A stretch of DNA of 64,000 bases from an uncultured Eubacteriales bacterium. Its GTDB lineage: Bacteria > Bacillota > Clostridia > Christensenellales > Aristaeellaceae. The position numbers and the translations under genes are program-made. Below the pieces are notes generated by a model. It had not been told where the DNA came from. It worked only from the letters and a program-made list of their open reading frames with translations, and did not search any database. The stretch covers positions 1-64,000 of the forward strand of contig CADAQZ010000013.1 of NCBI GenBank assembly GCA_902790175.1, in the 5' to 3' direction. The number at the start of each line of letters is the position of its first letter. The first letter of the stretch is position 1. This document shows, one piece after another, positions 6,602-14,382 of this stretch.

Positions 6602-9304
6602 ATGCCCGCGTGGATGCTGCCGCTGACGAGGCGGATCGACCCCGAGGCCGACGTGGCGCGGCTGTCGGTGTACACGAAGCTGCCTGGCTTCGTGGCCGTG
6701 GCGGCGCTCGCGCCCGTGCGCCCGGGCGTCGGGACCGCGACGGTGAACGGCGTCAAGCTGAGCCGCTGGGAGTGCGTGACGGTCAGGGGCGTGCGCCTGC
6801 TGTTTTTCCCCGTGGGCGAGGTGGCGTACGAGCACGGCCGCCGCTATCGCGTGGCGCTGGAGGGCTTTGAGACGCCCTCCGGGAAGCGCTTTCGCCGCTG
6901 CGCCTTCTGGGTGCGCACCGAGAAGCGCCGCGAGCGCAGCCCGGAGCATGCCGAGCGCGACGCCGCGGCGCTCGAGGCCGCGCGGGAGGGGCTGGTGCTT
7001 TTAAAGAACGCGGGCGGTGCGCTGCCGCTTGCGCCGGGCGAAACGCTGAACTGCCTGGGCTCCGCCCAGCACCGCTGGCGCATCTCCACGGCGGGATCGG
7101 CGGCCATCAACCCCCGCTGGCGGCCCGGGTTCCACCGGGCGGTGCTGGAGCACAGCGCGTTTCAGGTGAACGGCGAGCTTGCGGACTTCTATCAGCAGGG
7201 GCGCGGCGACGTGCCCGACGACGGGATGCTCGCGCGGGCGCGGGCGCTGTCGGACGCGGCGCTGGTGTTCATCGCGCGCGCCTCCGGCGAGATGATCGAC
7301 AATCGGCCCATGCCCGGGGAGTATTATCTGACAGATGGCGAACTTGCGATGCTGAAGACCGCGCGGGCGCATTTTGACCGCGTGATCGTCGTTCTGAACA
7401 CCGGCTATCCGATCGGCATGAACTGGTTGAGGGAGATCGACGTGGACGCGATCGTCTACGCCGGGTTCGGCGGGATGCTGTCGTCCTGGGCGCTCGTGGA
7501 GTTGCTCGACGGGCGGCTGAACCCGTCCGGGCACCTGCCGGACGCCTGGGCCTGGGACCTTTCGGACAACCCGGTCAGCCGGAACTACCCGGCGCTGGGC
7601 GCGGGCGACGCGCACGTGCACGAGGACGCCGTGGGCGTGCGGGTGTACTACGAGGAGGACGTGTACCTCGGCTACCGCTTCTTTGACACGTTCGGCGTGC
7701 CGGTCGCGTTCCCGTTCGGCCACGGGCTCAGCTACACGCGCTTCGAGCTCGCGCCGGTGGGCCTGACGAGGTCGGAGGCGGGCGTCGCCGTGCGCGTGTG
7801 GGTGAAAAACGCGGGCGGGGTGGCCGGGAAGTGCGTTTTGCAGCTGTACGCGGGCCTGCCCGCGGGGCGGCTGGAGAAGCCCGCGCGGGTGCTGGCGGAC
7901 TTTGAAAAGACGCGGCCGCTGGCCCCCGGCGAGGCCGAGGAAGTCATGCTGACGGCGCGGTTTGACGACATCGCCTCGTTCGACGAGGGCCGCGGCGCGT
8001 GGGTGCTGGAGGCGGGCGAATACGCGCTCAGCGTGGGCGAGAGCCTCGCCGCGCGCGTGCCCTGCGGCAGCTTTCACCTGGAGGAACGGGTGCTCAGGAC
8101 GGTCGGGCACGTCGCCGCGCCGGCGGAGCCTTTCGCGCGGCTGACCCGGGCGAATCCGCGCGTGGACGGCACGCGGTCGAAAGTCGTGCCGCTGGGCGAG
8201 CAGATCGCGGTGGGGGCTGAGAGGCGGGCGGAGGACGACCTCATCCGGCGCTTCGCGCCACCTTCCCCAAAAGCGCCGAGCGAAGCGAGTGCTGAGGGCC
8301 CTGCACACAGGCTGTGCGGGCCCGAAACCCGCGACCGGCAAAGTGTTGCCAGGGCGCGGGGCGATGAGGGGAAGGCCCCTCGAGGAAAGGCAAACGGAAG
8401 GCGCGTGAAGTGGGAGGAAGTGAAGGCTGATCCGGCGCGGCTGGGAGCGTTCGTGGCGGGGCTCTCGCTCTTTGAGCTGTGCCGCCTGAACGTGTGCGCC
8501 GGGATGCGCCTGCTGCCCTGGCAGGACGGCGCGGCGGGCTATACGCCGCGGCTGAGAAGGCGGGGCCTGCCGTCGTTCGCGGCCTCGGACGCCGGCGCGG
8601 GGCTGAACCTGCGAAAGCCCGGAACGGGCTTTCCCTCCGGCAGCGTGATCGCCGCCACGTTCAACCGCGAGATCGCGCGCTCGGTGGGGCGGGTGATCGC
8701 CGAGGAGTGCCGCGAGAGGGGCATCGACCTGCTGCTGGGGCCGGGCATGAACCTGCATCGAAGCCCGCTGTGCGGCCGCTGGCCGGAGTACTTCTCCGAG
8801 GACCCGCTGCTCTCGGGCGAGATGGCGGGCTGGCAGGCGCGCGGGCTGCACGAGGGCGGCGCGCGCTGCTGCTACAAGCACCTGTTCTGCAACAACGCCG
8901 AGCTCGGCCGCCTGGGCAGCCACAGCGTCGTGTCGGAGCAGGCGCTGCGGGAACTGTACTTCAAATCGTTTGAGATCGCGTTTCGCGCGCAGATGCCCGA
9001 CGCCGTGATGACGAGCTACAACGCATTGAACGGGCTCTATCCCGGCGAGAACGGCGCGCTTTTGAACGGTTTGCTCAGGGATGAGTGGGGCTTTGACGGC
9101 GCGGTGATGTCCGACTGGGGCAGCTGTCGCACCGTCAGCGCCGTGGAGATGGTGAAGGCCGGGACCGGCTGGATCACCCCCGGCGGGCCGCTGTGGGTCT
9201 ACAGGATATGGAAGGCCGCGCGACGGGGCGAGATCCCCCGCGCCGCGCTGGAGGCGAACGTCGCGCACCTGCTGAAGGGCTTTTCGGGCCTGGAAGGGGA
9301 TTGA
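6602..9304 (+). CDS. Glycoside hydrolase family 3 with permuted domain order
   Basis: About 900 residues, no signal peptide, so cytosolic. The domain order is reversed relative to most GH3 enzymes. The alpha/beta sandwich domain (EGLVLLKNAGGALPL, about residue 125) and the FN3-like segment (FPFGHGLSYTRFEL, about residue 375) come first. The TIM barrel comes last, with the nucleophile Asp in the MSDWG motif near residue 838. Permuted GH3 beta-glucosidases of this type are known from rumen Ruminococcus and Butyrivibrio, so the protein may well be active, probably as a beta-glucosidase. The linker between the halves (about residues 545-600) is encoded by an inserted dispersed repeat, is basic and of low complexity, and is read through in frame. 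ATG at 6602 is chosen for its purine-rich site at 6586-6592; GTG at 6593 is the alternative. Confidence 0.88.
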   Translation: MPAWMLPLTRRIDPEADVARLSVYTKLPGFVAVAALAPVRPGVGTATVNGVKLSRWECVTVRGVRLLFFPVGEVAYEHGRRYRVALEGFETPSGKRFRRCAFWVRTEKRRERSPEHAERDAAALEAAREGLVLLKNAGGALPLAPGETLNCLGSAQHRWRISTAGSAAINPRWRPGFHRAVLEHSAFQVNGELADFYQQGRGDVPDDGMLARARALSDAALVFIARASGEMIDNRPMPGEYYLTDGELAMLKTARAHFDRVIVVLNTGYPIGMNWLREIDVDAIVYAGFGGMLSSWALVELLDGRLNPSGHLPDAWAWDLSDNPVSRNYPALGAGDAHVHEDAVGVRVYYEEDVYLGYRFFDTFGVPVAFPFGHGLSYTRFELAPVGLTRSEAGVAVRVWVKNAGGVAGKCVLQLYAGLPAGRLEKPARVLADFEKTRPLAPGEAEEVMLTARFDDIASFDEGRGAWVLEAGEYALSVGESLAARVPCGSFHLEERVLRTVGHVAAPAEPFARLTRANPRVDGTRSKVVPLGEQIAVGAERRAEDDLIRRFAPPSPKAPSEASAEGPAHRLCGPETRDRQSVARARGDEGKAPRGKANGRRVKWEEVKADPARLGAFVAGLSLFELCRLNVCAGMRLLPWQDGAAGYTPRLRRRGLPSFAASDAGAGLNLRKPGTGFPSGSVIAATFNREIARSVGRVIAEECRERGIDLLLGPGMNLHRSPLCGRWPEYFSEDPLLSGEMAGWQARGLHEGGARCCYKHLFCNNAELGRLGSHSVVSEQALRELYFKSFEIAFRAQMPDAVMTSYNALNGLYPGENGALLNGLLRDEWGFDGAVMSDWGSCRTVSAVEMVKAGTGWITPGGPLWVYRIWKAARRGEIPRAALEANVAHLLKGFSGLEGD
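8237..8377 (+). repeat. Dispersed CCTTCCCC/GATGAGGTCG element inserted inside the GH3 gene
   Basis: The stretch GACCTCATCCGGCGC..CACCTTCCCC at 8237-8269 matches one arm of the element at 24788-24936. Its terminal hairpin (CCTTCCCC / GGGGAAGG) appears split by about 100 bp of further GC-rich palindromic DNA, which includes GGCCCTGCACA paired with TGTGCGGGCC. The reading frame stays open through it. Confidence 0.75.
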
Positions 9305-9324
9305 CGGACGCCCTGGCTTCCGGG

Positions 9325-9350
9325 CGCGGGCGGCGCATCGCCGCCCCTAC
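9325..9350. repeat. GGGCGGCG-CAT-CGCCGCCC palindrome (dispersed hairpin family)
   Basis: Arms GGGCGGCG (9328-9335) and CGCCGCCC (9339-9346), followed by CTAC. Related copies lie at 34226, 36385, 57490 and 62252. It sits between the convergent GH3 and hypothetical genes and could serve as a terminator stem, but it has no U tract. Confidence 0.7.
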
Positions 9351-9355
9351 AAACC

Positions 9356-10327
9356 TCATTCCAGCGACAGCGCCACGATCTGCCACGGACCCTGCTGCCC
9401 CCCGGAGGGCTCCGCGCGGTAGTACAGCGGGCGCGCCACGGCCAGGTGGGCGTTCTCGGCGCGCAGCAGCCCCATGCAGGCGCGCTCGCCGGGCATGCCG
9501 TACTTCATCGGGGCGCATCCCTCGCAGATCTGACCGATCGACGCCAGCGCCTTCCCGGTGGCCAGGGCGGGAGAGAGGTAGCCCTCGGCCTCGGCGGGCA
9601 GCCCCGCCAGCGCGGCCTCCACGGCGGCGATCATCGTGTCCTCGGCGGTGTCGGGCCAGCGCGGCGCGCCGGCGCTCCACGCGCTCTCGGAGGACACGCG
9701 GCGCAGCCCGTCGCCGTCCACGATCCACTGCTCCAGCTGCGCGTGGCCCACGCGATCTTTAAGCGACACCACGGCGCTGATCAGCCCGCCGTCCGCGGGC
9801 TCGATGGCGTCGGCCTCCAGCGTGCCCAGCAGGGCTGAAAGATCCGGCGCGAGGGCCGCCAGGTATTGCCCGCCGCCGTCCACGCCGCCCACCAGCAGCG
9901 CCGCGCCGTCCTGCCGCATCAGCCGCGGCGCCCGCGCCCCGTCCGGCAGCGGCACGCGCAGGCCGTTCAGCATGAGTTCCGTGCGCTCGCCGCGCCAGAT
10001 CTCGCCCGCCATGTTGTCGATGAACACCGGCTCCGCGAGGGTCGGCACCGCCGTGAACTCCGCCTCCAGCACCCCGCCGGGCCACGCCACGCAGCACAGG
10101 CCGTCCGCGTCCGCGAGGCTGTCCGCCAGCGGCGCGCCGCCGGAGAACACGCAGCGCCGCGCCAGCCCCGGCCCCGCGCCCGTCAGCGGGCGATACTCCA
10201 TGTATACCGGCCCGCACGGCGACACCGGCGCGTACAGCGGCCGCTCGCGGGAGGCCTCCCCGGCGAAGCGCCCGTTCAGGTAGATCATGCCCGGCGCGGA
10301 CGCGGTGAATATGATGGTCGGCTGCAT
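9356..10327 (-). CDS. Hypothetical protein, cytosolic
   Basis: 323 residues from ATG at 10327, which is chosen because GGAGGGGGG lies about 8 bp upstream. There is no signal peptide and no clear membrane segment. The N-terminal part (IIFTASAPGMIYLNGRFAGE) looks like a beta-sandwich or PEGA-like start. The C-terminal half is Ala-rich and helical, and contains CEGCAPMKYGMPGERACMG, a small cysteine cluster that could bind a metal. I do not recognise the family. It is followed by a GH3 gene on the other strand and preceded by the gerW cluster on the same strand. Confidence 0.6.
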   Translation of the reverse strand: MQPTIIFTASAPGMIYLNGRFAGEASRERPLYAPVSPCGPVYMEYRPLTGAGPGLARRCVFSGGAPLADSLADADGLCCVAWPGGVLEAEFTAVPTLAEPVFIDNMAGEIWRGERTELMLNGLRVPLPDGARAPRLMRQDGAALLVGGVDGGGQYLAALAPDLSALLGTLEADAIEPADGGLISAVVSLKDRVGHAQLEQWIVDGDGLRRVSSESAWSAGAPRWPDTAEDTMIAAVEAALAGLPAEAEGYLSPALATGKALASIGQICEGCAPMKYGMPGERACMGLLRAENAHLAVARPLYYRAEPSGGQQGPWQIVALSLE

Positions 10328-10376
10328 GCAAATCCCCCCTCCGCGCAAGACTATGCGGCGGGGCGGGGCAAGATGC

Positions 10377-10410
10377 GGACCGGCGGCTGCCGCATGGCAG
10401 CCGCCGGTCC
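10377..10410. repeat. Strong hairpin between gerW and the hypothetical gene
   Basis: Perfect 15-bp inverted repeat with a GCAT loop. The T tract (10415-10420) is on the plus-strand side, so it is not a textbook terminator for the minus-strand gerW transcript. It may slow read-through or be one more dispersed palindrome. Confidence 0.6.
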
Positions 10411-10418
10411 TGGCTTTT

Positions 10419-10793
10419 TTACTTCATCGCCCTCTTTACATCTGCGATCATCTGCGGGATCATCTCGATCAACCGGTCCAGCGGGGCGACGCACTGGGCG
10501 GGCAGCAGGCGGGTCTGGTCGGGCCCGGTCACCAAGAACCCCAGCGGCTGCACGGTGACGCCCGCGCCGGTGCCCCCGGCGAACGGGTGCTCGGCGTGTT
10601 CGGCGTCGGCCTGCTGCGCGGGGCCGTACTCGCCGCCCCCGGCCACGAAGCCGAAGCTGACGCGGGAGATGGGGATGATGGTCGCGCCGTCGCCCGCGGC
10701 GATGGGCTCGCCCACCACGGTGTTCACGTCGATCATGTCGCGGATGTTCTCCAGCGTCGTGGACATGATGTTCTCAATCGGGTGCTTTTCCAT
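10419..10793 (-). CDS. GerW-family sporulation protein (YtfJ)
   Basis: 124 residues. The whole protein matches the GerW/YtfJ pattern: start HPIENIMSTTLENIRDMIDV, then VVGEPI, TIIPISRVSFGFVAGGGEYG and GAGVTVQPLGFLV. In Bacillus, YtfJ is a sporulation protein needed for normal germination; many non-sporulating Clostridia also keep it. ATG at 10793 is preferred because GGGAGG is positioned correctly; an upstream extension would have no site. It overlaps the 3' end of the DUF2953 gene, and the same ytfI-ytfJ order is found in Bacillus, which supports both calls. Confidence 0.9.
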   Translation of the reverse strand: MEKHPIENIMSTTLENIRDMIDVNTVVGEPIAAGDGATIIPISRVSFGFVAGGGEYGPAQQADAEHAEHPFAGGTGAGVTVQPLGFLVTGPDQTRLLPAQCVAPLDRLIEMIPQMIADVKRAMK

Positions 10794-11280
10794 GGGCAAT
10801 CCTCCCGGTGATTTCGTTGAGGCCGCTCTGCGCGGCGGCAAGCATAATTTGCCCCGCGCGGGCGCAGATCATACCCCGAAGCTCGACGCGCGTTTCGCCC
10901 GAGAAGTCCGGCGACAGGCGCAGGTCGAGGCGCTTGGTCCTGCCGCGCAGCGCGGCCGCCAGCACCGTGAGCGCGCCGCTCACAAGCGCCGTGGCGGCGG
11001 CGTCGCCCAGCCCCAGCTGCCCGCGCAGGCTGACGCGCGTAAGCTTCAGCCGCCGGAGCAGCGCGAGCGCGCGCTTCACCTCGCCCCGCCGACGCTTGCG
11101 CTGGCGGGGCCCGTTTGCCATCGCCCGGCGCGCCCGCCGCAGCGCGCCCCGGGCGCGAAACGCGCCGACGCCCGCGCCCGCCTTCAGCCCGCCCTCGCCG
11201 CTGACGCAGAACACCGCGCACACCGGCACGGCGGCGAGGTAGGCGAGCGATTCGAGCACGGCGACGAGATAGACGAGCAT
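10774..11280 (-). CDS. DUF2953 membrane-associated protein (YtfI-like)
   Basis: 168 residues from ATG at 11280 (site GAGGGG upstream). An N-terminal hydrophobic helix (LVYLVAVLESLAYLAAVPV) is followed by a very basic stretch (RQRKRRRGEVKRALALLRRL) and a C-terminal beta-rich part (LDLRLSPDFSGETRVELRG). That layout and the position directly before GerW fit DUF2953 (B. subtilis YtfI). The function is unknown; a link with spore formation comes only from the neighbour. The 3' end overlaps gerW by about 20 bp. Confidence 0.75.
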   Translation of the reverse strand: MLVYLVAVLESLAYLAAVPVCAVFCVSGEGGLKAGAGVGAFRARGALRRARRAMANGPRQRKRRRGEVKRALALLRRLKLTRVSLRGQLGLGDAAATALVSGALTVLAAALRGRTKRLDLRLSPDFSGETRVELRGMICARAGQIMLAAAQSGLNEITGRIAHGKAPD

Positions 11281-11296
11281 GGATACACCCCTCACT

Positions 11297-11321
11297 GCAA
11301 TTCGGCCGAAGGCCGAATTGC
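11297..11321. terminator. Hairpin GCAATTCGGCC-GAA-GGCCGAATTGC
   Basis: Perfect 11-bp stem with a GAA loop, between the divergent DUF2953 and methyltransferase genes. It lies upstream of the DUF2953 start, so it may be a leader structure rather than a terminator. Confidence 0.45.
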
Positions 11322-11355
11322 TAACAGTCTTTCCCATAATGTCCACAATTATTCT

Positions 11356-11384
11356 TTATTCCACCGAAAAAAGTGTGTTATAAT
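11356..11384 (+). promoter_or_regulatory. Promoter for the methyltransferase
   Basis: TATAAT at 11379-11384 with a weak -35 (TTATTC at 11356). It lies inside the longest possible version of the downstream frame, which argues for the shorter start at 11430. Confidence 0.5.
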
Positions 11385-11429
11385 ATATGTGGATTCGTAT
11401 GGCCGGAAAAGGCCGGGGAGGCGTGGGCT

Positions 11430-12023
11430 TTGGCGGAGATCGTGGCGCAGTGCCTGGGTCAGAGGCTGGAGCTGGAGACCGACCCGCGCCTGTTCTCCCC
11501 GGGGCATGCCGACCGCGGCACGCTGGCCATGCTGTCCGCGACGCACTTTTCGCCGGGCATGAAGGTGCTGGACCTGGGCTGCGGATGCGGCCTGGTGGGC
11601 ATCCTGGCGGCCCGGATCTGCGGCGAAGAAAATGTGATCATGTCCGACATTGACCCGCTGGCGGTGCAGATCGCCGCGCGCAACGCCGCGCGCAACGGCG
11701 TCGGCGGGGTCAGGACCGTGGTGTCCGACGGGCTTTCTGAGGTGGACGAGGCGGGCTTTGACCTGATCCTGTCCAACCCGCCCTACCAGTCCGATTTTTC
11801 GGTGGCGCGGCGCTTCATCGAAAAGGGCTTTAACCGGCTGAAGATCGGCGGGCGGCTCGTGATGGTCACCAAGCGGCGCGAGTGGTATCGCAACAAGCTG
11901 GTGGCCGTGTTCGGCGGCGTGCATATCGTCGAGGCCGACGGCTATTTCGTGTTCGAGGCCGAGCGGCGGAGCGAGAACTACGCCGGCAGGCGACCGGCAA
12001 CGCGCGGGCGTCACAAAACATAA
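11430..12023 (+). CDS. Class I SAM methyltransferase with NPPY motif (TrmN6/RsmC-like)
   Basis: 197 residues from TTG at 11430. That start follows GGGGAGG (11415-11421) with good spacing and lies downstream of the TATAAT box, so the GTG start at 11373 is rejected. Motif I is DLGCGCGLVGI (about residues 45-55), motif II VIMSDIDPLA, and the catalytic motif IV is NPPY near residue 115. NPPY with this layout is typical of N6-adenine or guanine-N2 RNA methyltransferases (TrmN6, RsmC, PrmC relatives). A target on tRNA or rRNA is likely but cannot be fixed from the sequence. The C-terminus ends in a basic tail. Confidence 0.82.
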   Translation: MAEIVAQCLGQRLELETDPRLFSPGHADRGTLAMLSATHFSPGMKVLDLGCGCGLVGILAARICGEENVIMSDIDPLAVQIAARNAARNGVGGVRTVVSDGLSEVDEAGFDLILSNPPYQSDFSVARRFIEKGFNRLKIGGRLVMVTKRREWYRNKLVAVFGGVHIVEADGYFVFEAERRSENYAGRRPATRGRHKT

Positions 12024-12046
12024 AGTGTCGGTAATGAACTCTTTTC

Positions 12047-12075
12047 TTGACAGGACTGTTCAGTAGGTTTAAAAT
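12047..12075 (+). promoter_or_regulatory. Promoter for rny
   Basis: TTGACA (12047-12052), a 17-bp spacer, then TAAAAT (12070-12075): close to consensus. Confidence 0.7.
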
Positions 12076-12170
12076 ACTTACGTTAGTCATGTAAACTGCG
12101 ACAAGTGTGTTTATATGCGGATTTTGGAATTTGTAATCTGAGAACGCGAAGAGAAAGGAGAGGATAAGTT

Positions 12171-13630
12171 TTGAGTTGGCCAATCGTCGCATTGATTGCG
12201 CTGATTGCGTTGGCCATTGGCCTGGTTGCCGGCTATCTGTACCGCAAGAACGGCATGGAGAAGAAGATCGGCCAGACGGAGGAATTCGTCGCCAATATGC
12301 TGGAGGATGCCACCCACAAGGCTGAGGAGAAGAAGAAGGAAGCCGTACTGGAGGCCAAGGAAGAAATCATCCGCTTGAAGTCGGAGCTTGATAAAGAAGT
12401 TCGTGACCGCCGCAGCGAAGTTTCGCGGCTTGAGCGCAGGGTGAACCAGCGCGAGGAAGCATTCGATAAGAAACTGGATAACCTGGAGGCCCGCGAGGAG
12501 GCGCTGAACGAGAAGTATCGCGAAGCCGAGCGCCTGGAAGCGGAAGCCAACGAAATGCACGACCGACAGAAGCAGGAGCTGGAGCGCGTCGCCGGCATGA
12601 CCGCCGACGAGGCCAAGGAGATCCTGATCGAACGGATACAGAAGGACGCCTACCACGACGCCGCCGTGATGGTGCGCGAGGTGGAGGCCAAGGCGAAGGA
12701 GGAGGCCGACAAGCGCGCCCGCGACATCGTGTCCCTCGCCATCCAGAAGTGCGCCGCCGACCACGTGGCCGAGACCACGGTGTCCGTGGTGGCGCTGCCC
12801 AACGACGACATGAAGGGCCGCATCATCGGCCGCGAGCGTTTGACCCGGTGCGCCGCGAGGTGGCCCGCATCGCGCTGGAGAAGCTGATCATGGACGGCCG
12901 CATCCATCCCGGCCGCATCGAAGAGATGGTGGAGAAGGCCAAGCGCGAGGTGGACAACCAGATCCGCGAGGCCGGCGAGCAGGCCATCTTCGAGACGAAC
13001 CTGCACGGCATCCATCCGGAGCTGGTGAAGCTGCTGGGCCGCATGCGCTACCGCACCTCCTACGGCCAGAACGTGCTGAGGCACTCCATCGAGGTCAGCC
13101 ACCTGGCGGGCGTCATGGCCGCCGAGCTGGGCGCGGACGTGACCCTGGCCAAGCGCGCGGGCCTGCTGCATGACATCGGCAAGGCCATCGACCACGAGGT
13201 CGAGGGCACGCACGTCACCATCGGCGCGGACCTTGCCAAGAAGTTCCGCGAGAACGACTTGGTCGTGAACGCCATCGCCGCGCACCACGGCGACGTGGAG
13301 CCCAAGAGTGTCGAGGCCGTGCTGGTGCAGGCCGCTGACGCCATCTCCGCCGCTCGTCCCGGCGCGCGCCGCGAGAGCCTGGAGAACTACATCAAGCGCC
13401 TGGAGAAGCTGGAGAGCATCGCCTACTCCTTCGACGGCGTGGAGACCTGCTACGCCATCCAGTCGGGCCGCGAGGTGCGCATCATCGTCAAGCCCGAGGA
13501 CGTCAACGACGCCGGTACGCTCATCCTCGCCCGCGAGATCGTCAAGCGGATCGAGAAGGAGATGGAGTATCCCGGCCAGATCAAGGTCAACGTCATCCGC
13601 GAGACCCGCGCGGTGGAATTCGCCAAGTAG
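12171..13630 (+). pseudogene. rny: Ribonuclease Y, broken by an ~82-bp deletion and frameshift in the KH domain
   Basis: RNase Y is the membrane-bound endoribonuclease that starts mRNA decay in Firmicutes. The N-terminal part is normal: one membrane helix (residues 4-24), a long coiled coil (30-165) and the start of the KH domain, ending in [14 protein letters not shown] at 12836. The rest is also normal but in another frame from 12839: [16 protein letters not shown], the HD motif ([19 protein letters not shown]) and the usual end ([12 protein letters not shown]). Between GRE and FDP the family has about 28 residues, including the GRNIR loop; here only 2 nt remain. As written, the protein would stop at 12887 without a nuclease domain. 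This is either a pseudogene or an assembly error; everything else about the gene looks healthy. Confidence 0.9.
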
Positions 13631-13670
13631 CAGCCTGAGGCTGCGCGCAATTGCTGCCGCGCACATGAAC

Positions 13671-13709
13671 CCGGCCCTTGCCCCCATAGATTCAAGGGGC
13701 AAGGGCCGG
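13671..13709. repeat. Loop-conserved hairpin, copy 1
   Basis: Perfect 14-bp stem (CCGGCCCTTGCCCC / GGGGCAAGGGCCGG) around the 11-nt loop CATAGATTCAA. The flanks GCTGCCGCGCACAT and GTTTGTA are shared with copy 2. It could end the rny transcript, although the T tract is poor. Confidence 0.8.
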
Positions 13710-13750
13710 TGTTTGTATGGGATCGAACAACCGCTGCTGCGCACATAGAC

Positions 13751-13789
13751 CCGGTCCCCTGTGCCACTGATTCAAGCACAGGGGGCCGG
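13751..13789. repeat. Loop-conserved hairpin, copy 2
   Basis: 14-bp stem (CCGGTCCCCTGTGC / GCACAGGGGGCCGG, one G-U type pair) around the 11-nt loop CACTGATTCAA. The stem differs from copy 1 at many positions on both sides while pairing is kept. Confidence 0.8.
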
Positions 13790-13809
13790 CGTTTGTAGGG
13801 AAATCGTTA

Positions 13810-14079
13810 TTACTGGTATATCTCGCTCCGGTGGCCGACTTCGAGCATCAGGATCACGAGGCGGTCGTCGCGGATCTCCGCGATCAGGCGGTAGTTGCCC
13901 ACGCGATAGCGCCACAGCCCGCTGAGGTTGCCGGACAGGGCCTTGCCGTGGGCGCGGGGATCGGAGCAGTTCTCCAGGTTCTTGCGAAGCCATTTGACGA
14001 TCATGGCCCGGATGCTGGGATCGAGCTTGCGCAAATCCTTCTTCGCGCCCTTGGTCAATTCGACGTGATAGGAGATCAT
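13810..14079 (-). CDS. RelE/ParE-superfamily toxin
   Basis: 89 residues. The RelE pattern is clear: ISYHVELTKGAKKDLRKLD at the start, then a helical pair, and the C-terminal strands LSGLWRYRVGNYRLIAEIRDDRLVILMLEVGHRSEIY with the conserved Arg residues and a terminal Tyr. RelE toxins cleave mRNA on the ribosome; ParE toxins of the same fold poison gyrase, and the sequence alone does not exclude that. The start overlaps the stop of the antitoxin gene by 4 bp, the usual arrangement, with the antitoxin first. Confidence 0.9.
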   Translation of the reverse strand: MISYHVELTKGAKKDLRKLDPSIRAMIVKWLRKNLENCSDPRAHGKALSGNLSGLWRYRVGNYRLIAEIRDDRLVILMLEVGHRSEIYQ

Positions 14080-14297
14080 TGCAGGCCAAACTCCTTCTCG
14101 ATTTCATCCAGGCTGTACGTGACCGGATCGGCCAGGTATTCGGCGTAGGCCTTCTCCGCGGCGCGGATGTCGAGCTCGTCCTCGATCTTCTCCAGCGCGG
14201 CGCGGCGCATGAAATCGCTGACGGTGATGCCGTGCAGCCGGGCGTAGTCCTTGATCAGGCGGGTCTCCTCGTCGCCCATGCGAACGGTCATGGTCAT
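14076..14297 (-). CDS. RelB-like antitoxin (ribbon-helix-helix type)
   Basis: 73 residues from ATG at 14297. The N-terminus (MTMTVRMGDEETRLIKDYAR, HGITVSDFMRRAALEKIEDE) is a ribbon-helix-helix DNA-binding motif. The C-terminal acidic part (SLDEIEKEFGLQ) is the likely toxin-wrapping tail. The longer frame would start inside the palindrome upstream and is rejected. Overlap with relE and the palindrome directly upstream fit autoregulation of a type II toxin-antitoxin operon. It is a single gene pair between rny and a diguanylate cyclase gene, with no other mobile signs around. Confidence 0.88.
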   Translation of the reverse strand: MTMTVRMGDEETRLIKDYARLHGITVSDFMRRAALEKIEDELDIRAAEKAYAEYLADPVTYSLDEIEKEFGLQ

Positions 14298-14303
14298 GAT
14301 ATC

Positions 14304-14340
14304 GCCCCCTTCTGTAATACATTGTAATACAGAAGGGGGC
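14304..14340 (-). promoter_or_regulatory. Palindromic operator of the toxin-antitoxin operon
   Basis: Perfect 13-bp inverted repeat (GCCCCCTTCTGTA / TACAGAAGGGGGC) whose centre carries the direct repeat GTAATAC-ATT-GTAATAC. It lies 6 bp before the antitoxin start, where ribbon-helix-helix repressors normally bind. The G-rich arm overlaps the likely ribosome binding site. Confidence 0.65.
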
Positions 14341-14382
14341 GCGCTGTCAAGAGTCAAATGATTCCAGAACCTCATTTGGCTG

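Noticed and set aside
10377-10420. Intrinsic terminator for gerW
   Set aside because: The T tract lies on the wrong side for the minus-strand transcript, so it is listed only as a hairpin.
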